From positions 1 through 7,552 of the forward strand of contig CALGLS010000076.1 in the NCBI GenBank assembly GCA_937959375.1: a DNA stretch of 7,552 bases, in the 5' to 3' direction. Below are positions 4,301-7,552 of the stretch, one piece after another. The position numbers and the translations under genes are program-made. This stretch comes from an uncultured Saprospiraceae bacterium (GTDB taxonomy: Bacteria > Bacteroidota > Bacteroidia > Chitinophagales > Saprospiraceae). Each line of letters begins with the position of its first letter. Position 1 is the stretch's first letter. The notes beneath the pieces were generated by a model that worked only from the letters and a program-made list of their open reading frames with translations, searched no databases and was not told the DNA's origin.

Positions 4301-7296
4301 TAGAAATCATTGATGTGATCGCGCATGTAACCGGGGCGATCTTCCCAAAACGTTTTGTATTTGTCAATCCATTCGTTCCAAGAGAACTCATCACTCCCCA
4401 TTGCATTATCGAATGCCCAATTATCAAGATGTGCCGCTAGATTTGGTTGAAACAAACCAGCTAAACTATCAATTAAGGGATGTGTTCGCTCCTCAGGGAA
4501 TAGTACTTCAATGAAGGTACAGGTTCGTTGAATGAACTCGTGTCGGAAATCATCGCGTTCCAGTAGCTTGCGCAAAAAAAGTGTACTCTCTGAATTATTC
4601 GGCCAAGAAGAACTATTTGGATCATTAATAAATTCGAAAGTATTGAATTCAGGTTTTGCATTAGCTGATAAAAAGTTATTGGTACTTCCATCTGTATCTG
4701 CAACACCGTATCTCCATTTGGTTTGGTTGGTTCGGTCGCGCCAAATGGTAAGGTTGTTGGCTGGCCAATCGTAGTTTGCCATGTATGTCATGACCGACCA
4801 GTAGTTCAAAAATTCATTGACATCAACTTGCGTGTCAAAGTAATCGTAATCCGCTTGGTTGGTCAAATCACCGTTTTCTACAAAGTCAAAAAGAGCAAGG
4901 TATTGATCTTCAGATCCTTTTTTGACATCGCTATAAGATAGACCGGGGCTTTTGATGATGTCTAGATCTTTTTCTTTTACATCGTAAAGTTCTTCAAAGT
5001 GTTCACCTGCAAATTTTTCACGAATATTTTGAAGTCCCCAAAACTCACCATTCAAATAAACGATAACGGCACGACCCGCTTGTATTTCAATATCAATGTC
5101 TTTAAACAACAAGGTTTGATTTAATAAATCTCTAAAACCAAGTCTATAAAAATCTTGTCCACTGTTTCTAATTTTGAAACGCTGGTGTTTATCGTAGTCT
5201 CGTTGTGGAAAAATTTCGTAACCCAATTCATCGTCACCATATTCTTTTTCCTTTAGATTGACAGCCAAACTTTTTAAAGCAAGATTTCTTGAACAGGCAC
5301 CTGAAATTTCTACTTCAGCGTTTACATCAAAAGCTATTTCTCCATCTGGCAAAAATAGTTTAAGGTTACATGGTCGTTGCCAATCCTGTGCCCAGTTTAC
5401 TGGTTCGGAAGAACAGAATCCAACTACTCCGTTGGTACCATCCACGTAGATTCCTATTTCATCGTCAAAGAAATTATCAGGGTCGGTCGTTAAATACAAG
5501 ACTGGCATGTTCGGATTTTCATCAATCAAATACGCATTATCCACTACTTGACTACTGGCAAAACCAGAACGAATAGCAATGGCTCGAATGCTCTTGGTAC
5601 TGTTGATGGTAATTGGTCCCGTGTAAAGTGTTTCACCATCATCTGGCAAATCTGCGTCTAGGGTATAATAGATATCGACGTCAGGGTCGGGATGACTGAG
5701 TTCAATTGTTTGGCTTCCGCTATACAATCCAGATGCTAATGAAAATATTGGTTCTGTCAAGTAGCCTAAACCTCCACTATTGGAAGCATCGGGAGTACTC
5801 TCTCCAAAAAGTTGCCAAGTCGAGGCACCATCCGTCGTTCGGCCATATGAGGTCAAAAAAGGTGTTTCGTCATAAGAAATAGAATCTATAATCGTCAAAC
5901 CATCGGCTAATAGTTGGACTAGTGCAAGTTCCTCTCCCCCAGCCTTTAGTTTAAAATCAGCATGCAACACGCCTTCCATCAAATCCTCATCCGCAAAGAA
6001 AGTGGTAAAACCTCCGGCAGGAACAATTACGCTTCCGCCAATTTGCCACTTATCCAAATTGTCATAGTCATCCGTCAAAAAAAGTCCTCCAATATTTACA
6101 TCTGTTGGATTCGGATTGTACAATTCGATCCAGTCCTCTCGTTTTCCAGATTCATCGGTATATGCTGTTGCGAAAGCTGCTAATTCGTTTATGTAAATTT
6201 GATCAATTGGCTCAGTTGGCAGTGGCACTTCCGCTTCGATGTGTAAGACTGCTGCTTTTTCTGCGCTTTTATCGTATGAATAAGCAGTACGTGTTCCACT
6301 TCCAGTCATGATAATCACGATGGAATTTCCTGGATTCCAACCCGCCGTTGAAACGACTTCTTGTACGACGGCTGCGATGTCAGTTGTTTGTTGGGCAGGA
6401 CCACTTTCATCAATGGTTGGCCATGGTGCAGGTTGCCAATTACTACTATTGCTAGTGAGTGTACGTGATGAAAAATTACCCACGGTTAATGGATTCGAGT
6501 TGGGAGATGCATCTGCTGCAATGTCAATATTTGTAGGACCGACTTGTACTTCTTCTGCATAGAATTGCAGATAAGCATTGGTTACAACTGCATTGTCAGG
6601 AATGGCCACACCATTGAATCGGTAAGCGACTGTAAAAACAGCACCTCCATCTTGCACCATTTCAATATCAGAGCTAGAGAGTGTAACACCACCACCACTA
6701 AATTCTTCACCATCATCATTTGCAGAAGTGATCGGCAGAGTTAGATTAACCGTGTAGGTTGCGGGACCAGAAACTACGTTCATGGCATTTGGTGTAGGTG
6801 ATGAGAAGAGGATTAGGTTAGCTGCCCCATCTGTTTCGCGACCATAAGAGATGTCATCCGATTGTGGTCCGAATAGTATGTTATCAACTTCGGTCAAACC
6901 GTCGGGTGCGGTTAGTACGACTGACTCTCCACCAGCGCCTAATTTTATGTTTACATGATTTTCACCTTGATCCAAATCTTTATCTGCCCAAAGGATGAGA
7001 TAACCACCAGCGGGCACCGTTGTTTTTGTTGAATTGGTTGCTGGTATTTGGTAAAGCGTTGGTTCTGCGGGATCGTCGGAAATGTAATAGTTGGCTAAGT
7101 CAACAGGAGTCGCTCCGGCGTTATAGATTTCGATCCAATCATCGAACTCGCCAAATTCATCGGGGATATTATTAGCATTAGAAGCGAGTAGTTCGTTGAC
7201 GAAAATATTTTGTGCTGTTATGGTGTATACGTTAAAGCAAAGTGCCAATAACAGGATTGTTTTTAATTTGTATTTCAGATATGTTTTTAAAGGCAT
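1324..7296 (-). CDS. Giant T9SS-secreted multidomain surface protein: lamin-tail, CotH kinase-like, HYR repeats, C-type-lectin-like, GEVED
   Basis: This 1990-residue protein is predicted to be exported and then released or anchored at the cell surface through T9SS. Residues 1-28 form a signal peptide (KYKLK, hydrophobic TILLLALCF, likely cleavage before QN). Domains in order: lamin-tail 30-153 (FVNELLASN, DDWIEIYN, SYGR); beta-sandwich about 180-356; second lamin-tail 366-486 (YINELAAF, EDWIELYN, SYGR); chitobiase-C-like 514-590 (DIYYTLDADLP); CotH 597-1003; beta module 1005-1082; HYR repeats 1087-1727 with a C-type-lectin-like insertion in repeat five; GEVED 1733-1878 (WIDYNGDFDF, FGEVEDYTV); T9SS tail 1906-1990. 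The ATG at 7296 directly precedes the signal peptide, so the start is secure although no Shine-Dalgarno is visible, as is usual in Bacteroidota. The gene stands alone, convergent with rlmA. Adhesion, matrix building or protein phosphorylation at the surface are inferences from domains; the true substrate or ligand is unknown. Confidence 0.93.
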   Translation of the reverse strand: MPLKTYLKYKLKTILLLALCFNVYTITAQNIFVNELLASNANNIPDEFGEFDDWIEIYNAGATPVDLANYYISDDPAEPTLYQIPATNSTKTTVPAGGYLILWADKDLDQGENHVNIKLGAGGESVVLTAPDGLTEVDNILFGPQSDDISYGRETDGAANLILFSSPTPNAMNVVSGPATYTVNLTLPITSANDDGEEFSGGGVTLSSSDIEMVQDGGAVFTVAYRFNGVAIPDNAVVTNAYLQFYAEEVQVGPTNIDIAADASPNSNPLTVGNFSSRTLTSNSSNWQPAPWPTIDESGPAQQTTDIAAVVQEVVSTAGWNPGNSIVIIMTGSGTRTAYSYDKSAEKAAVLHIEAEVPLPTEPIDQIYINELAAFATAYTDESGKREDWIELYNPNPTDVNIGGLFLTDDYDNLDKWQIGGSVIVPAGGFTTFFADEDLMEGVLHADFKLKAGGEELALVQLLADGLTIIDSISYDETPFLTSYGRTTDGASTWQLFGESTPDASNSGGLGYLTEPIFSLASGLYSGSQTIELSHPDPDVDIYYTLDADLPDDGETLYTGPITINSTKSIRAIAIRSGFASSQVVDNAYLIDENPNMPVLYLTTDPDNFFDDEIGIYVDGTNGVVGFCSSEPVNWAQDWQRPCNLKLFLPDGEIAFDVNAEVEISGACSRNLALKSLAVNLKEKEYGDDELGYEIFPQRDYDKHQRFKIRNSGQDFYRLGFRDLLNQTLLFKDIDIEIQAGRAVIVYLNGEFWGLQNIREKFAGEHFEELYDVKEKDLDIIKSPGLSYSDVKKGSEDQYLALFDFVENGDLTNQADYDYFDTQVDVNEFLNYWSVMTYMANYDWPANNLTIWRDRTNQTKWRYGVADTDGSTNNFLSANAKPEFNTFEFINDPNSSSWPNNSESTLFLRKLLERDDFRHEFIQRTCTFIEVLFPEERTHPLIDSLAGLFQPNLAAHLDNWAFDNAMGSDEFSWNEWIDKYKTFWEDRPGYMRDHINDFYDLDGYYDLTINFNEATEGDVFVNLNNMEIPFNYTGTYFKDIPLRLTAVADPGFQFAYWLETGVTDASIDYVGTEDFTLTPIFVPDGPILSFNCPDDISITIASPATTTAVSWPEPVGSTTCAGGVVTATQTSGPLNGGAFAAGSTTVNYFAEDECNNFELCSFEVTVIIDNGNLSLTCPSNLSVAATPGSTSAIVNWTEPTVSTTCVNGDASFTQTSGPVNGTAFPIGTTTITYEATDGCGNVETCSFVVTVTVDNGTLSLTCPNDITLTVAPGSTSAFVTWTEPVATTTCGGALPTITQTAGPANGGSFNLGQTTVAYEATDNCGNIETCFFVVTVISENSILTLDCPVNISVTAAGGTVVDWLAPNGISNCSIGAVTTNQIAGDPSGSFFPEGNYTISYEAFDECGAMETCSFTITVSGAPGTLDLTCPANQVLVLPQGATSMAVNWPLPTVSTTCGGGVQNENCGTTPTGFSSIGSLGDSEYFLSLNKIPWTLAQANCETFGGHLVTIGDEAEDDFIGDNITTVVHIGLNDVATENTYEWINGEAVAYTNFSSNSDNSATNDYVYKAPWSSQRWGFHSNLVYKYYIMELDCGGGSSIDLTQTSGPTNGAVLSVGTYTISYQAEDDCGDIEVCSFTIEIQDNPQTIDLACPSNITVTENPAIGGAIVNWNDPVGSTTCSTGGYSLMQTGGMPSGTLFPVGTYIIAYQATDNCGMPTTCEFVITVQADTPSEAYCEAAGVSPWQQHISNVSFNTLNHDSGKEGYADFTDENTAVTSGASYTISVTPKFSYTHWDEYIRVWIDYNGDFDFTDAGELAFEGVYTNGQNGSIADPVVGTITIPTGTISGATRMRVAMKKEAYADPCETFDFGEVEDYTVILSNDFAFQNSSNNAGEENIAMQDDEASSTAFSIYPNPAQKGVYIDLSDFTGNEASLEIYNAQGQQLVKYAFESLSQESIYVNLSTYSNGVYTIKVNVAGAQQMTKRLIVSRVE
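1327..1581 (-). other. T9SS type A C-terminal sorting domain (residues 1906-1990)
   Basis: The C-terminus reads TAFSIYPNPAQKGVYIDLS, then ASLEIYNAQGQQL, INVNLSTYSNGVYTIKV-like strands and KRLIVSRVE. The YPNPA, EIYNAQGQ and SNGVYTIKV elements are the classic type A tail recognised by the type IX secretion machinery. It is normally removed when the cargo is released or attached to surface lipopolysaccharide. A flexible acidic and Ser/Asn-rich linker (about 1880-1905) precedes it. Confidence 0.93.
1663..2100 (-). other. GEVED domain (residues 1733-1878)
   Basis: The segment begins YCEAAGVSPWQQHISNVSFNTL and carries YADFTDENTAV, the WIDYNGDFDFTDAGEL core, ATRMRVAMKK and the name-giving FGEVEDYTV close. 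GEVED modules are common just before the T9SS tail in Bacteroidota secreted proteins. The Asp-rich D-Y-N-G-D-x-D-F loop is a plausible calcium site. Its function is unknown. Confidence 0.88.
2116..4038 (-). repeat. Six HYR (hyalin) repeats encoded in tandem (residues 1087-1727)
   Basis: Each unit reads roughly L-C-P-(N)-I-x-V, then a W-x-x-P strand, STTC, TQTSGP-N-G, GTTTITYEATD-x-CGN-x-ETCSF-V-TV. Four cysteines per unit (for example 1092, 1120, 1154, 1160) are conserved in all six and probably form disulfides outside the cell. The first cysteines lie at 1092, 1177, 1262, 1347, 1429 and 1651: an 85-residue pitch, then 82, then a jump of 222 where repeat five holds an insertion. Repeats two and three are identical at 48 of 85 positions. 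HYR modules are immunoglobulin-like and act as adhesive or spacer stalks. Confidence 0.9.
2518..2916 (-). other. C-type-lectin-like domain inserted in HYR repeat 5 (residues 1461-1593)
   Basis: After STTCGGG of repeat five the sequence leaves the HYR pattern. It then shows WTLAQANCETFGGHLVTIGD, EAEDDFI, VVHIGLND, YEWINGEAVAYTNF and YYIMELDC. This is the order of a C-type-lectin fold: the helix Cys1500, the GGHLVTI strand, the IGL core strand, the YEWINGE turn, and the terminal cysteine 1593 in place of the usual 'ICE'. The calcium/sugar motifs EPN and WND are not recognisable, so classical sugar binding is doubtful. The HYR pattern resumes with SSIDLTQTSGP. Confidence 0.8.
4288..5508 (-). other. 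CotH kinase-like domain (residues 597-1003)
   Basis: CotH proteins are atypical protein kinases, first characterised on Bacillus spore-coat proteins. Visible landmarks are ALKSLAVNLKEKEYG, a FKIRNSGQDFYRLGFRDLL segment, GRAVIVYLNGEFWGLQNIREKF (residues 741-762, with R759-E760-K761), the NYDWPANNLTIWRD block (841-854) and KWRYGVADTDG (860-870), whose Asp867-x-Asp869 is the expected metal-binding motif of the family. All the main blocks are present in normal order, so the domain looks intact rather than decayed. Kinase activity and the target are not shown by the sequence. Confidence 0.85.
5839..6201 (-). other. Lamin-tail domain 2 (residues 366-486)
   Basis: A second copy repeats the pattern of the first: QIYINELAAF, EDWIELYNPNPTDVNIGGLFL, VPAGGFTTFFADED, VLHADFKLKAGGEELALV and SYGRTTDG. 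The two copies have diverged well beyond recent duplication but keep the same strand order. The domain leads directly into the chitobiase-C-like module and CotH domain, a linkage common in Bacteroidota CotH proteins. Confidence 0.85.
6229..6759 (-). other. Beta-sandwich domain between the lamin-tail domains (residues ~180-356)
   Basis: The region contains AVFTVAYRFNGVAIPDNAVVTNAYLQFYA, a TDIAAVVQEVV strand, GNSIVIIMTGSGTRTAYSYD and a closing AAVLHIE. This order, with 'AYLQF' early and 'A..LHIE' at the end, is typical of the DNRLRE / CBM96-like jelly-roll domains of secreted bacterial proteins. Assignment is by pattern only, and carbohydrate binding is a family-level possibility that I cannot confirm. 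Confidence 0.5.
6838..7209 (-). other. Lamin-tail domain 1 (residues 30-153)
   Basis: The segment starts at the mature N-terminus with IFVNELLASN, followed by DDWIEIYNAGATPVDLANYY, a PAGGYLILWAD strand, GENHVNIKLGAGGESVVL and SYGRETDG. These are the hallmark strands of the bacterial lamin-tail immunoglobulin-like fold. In secreted bacterial proteins these domains often sit beside CotH or nuclease domains and probably mediate surface or matrix binding. The specific ligand is unknown. Confidence 0.85.
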
Positions 7297-7526
7297 CTTA
7301 GTGGGATGTTTTGTAAATGGTTTTAATAAAGTCTACTCCAAAAATGGCAGAAGCCACTCGTGGGAGTGCAATTTTCTAGTATGAAATGTTGTCGGAAACT
7401 TTTGTGCTAGAGATTAAAAAACATAGGGTGTATAAGCACAAATCGGTTGCAAGGAATGTTGGATTCTAAAGAGATATAAATATCCATTTAGAGCTAGTGC
7501 TACAAAGTTATAAAAATAATTGACAT
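7297..7526. other. 5' flank of the large minus-strand gene, promoter region not resolved
   Basis: This AT-rich stretch should hold the promoter of the large gene and possibly one for a gene running right. No strong match to the Bacteroidota TTTG / TAnnTTTG promoter is visible. The only conspicuous local structure is a 5-bp hairpin CACTC-GTGG-GAGTG at 7355-7368, lying in the presumed leader of the large gene. No RNA gene or ORF of note was found. Confidence 0.5.
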
Positions 7527-7552
7527 ATGAGGAATTTATTGACTATTTTAAG
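7527..7552 (+). CDS. Possible start of a divergent CDS, 3'-partial
   Basis: An ATG at 7527 opens a frame to the window end reading MRNLLTIL, with an in-frame TGA (7521-7523) directly upstream, so no earlier start is possible. A basic residue followed by a hydrophobic run is how many signal peptides begin, and the upstream AT-rich sequence is typical of Bacteroidota starts. Only eight codons are visible, so this may equally be chance. Confidence 0.25.

Noticed and set aside
7418..7425. Minus-strand TATGTTTT resembling the Bacteroidota TAnnTTTG -7 box
   Set aside because: It matches 7 of 8 positions, but no TTTG box lies at the proper distance and it would give a leader of about 120 nt. In AT-rich DNA this is expected by chance.

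Overview
The window looks like chromosomal DNA of a member of the Bacteroidota. The dominant gene encodes a giant secreted protein ending in a type IX secretion system (T9SS) sorting tail, and T9SS is confined to that phylum. The mosaic of HYR repeats, a C-type-lectin-like domain, a GEVED domain and a CotH domain recalls Saprospiria/Lewinella-type genomes, but that finer placement is an impression, not shown by the sequence.

Layout. (1) Positions 2-766, plus strand: the 3' part of an RlmA-family 23S rRNA guanine-N1 methyltransferase. Its first ~19 codons, including one pair of zinc-binding cysteines, lie left of the window. (2) Positions 767-1323: a repeat-rich gap between two convergent genes, with no credible protein gene. 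It holds a 7-bp tandem repeat, a 12-nt inverted repeat, three copies of a GC-rich semi-palindromic element, and a hexamer array that switches from TGAACT x4 to TGAGTT x4 and has a diverged inverted mate. Both edges carry inverted copies of a 13-nt GAAGA(T/C)GGAAGA(C/G) motif, one directly after the rlmA stop and the other 5 nt beyond the stop of the large gene. (3) Positions 1324-7296, minus strand: a 1990-residue T9SS cargo protein. Its order is signal peptide, lamin-tail domain, beta-sandwich, second lamin-tail domain, chitobiase-C-like beta domain, CotH kinase-like domain, short beta module, six HYR repeats (the fifth split by a C-type-lectin-like domain), GEVED domain, T9SS type A tail. 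(4) Positions 7297-7552: the 5' region of the large gene, and possibly the first eight codons of a divergent gene at the right edge.

The methyltransferase is a housekeeping ribosome-modification gene and has no visible functional link to the large surface protein; they only share a convergent intergenic region. The most interesting points are the clean nesting of a lectin-like domain inside one HYR repeat (about 136 extra residues bounded by Cys-Gly-Gly-Gly on both sides) and the layered repeat structure of the convergent gap. I see no CRISPR array, tRNA, rRNA, transposase, integrase or defence system.
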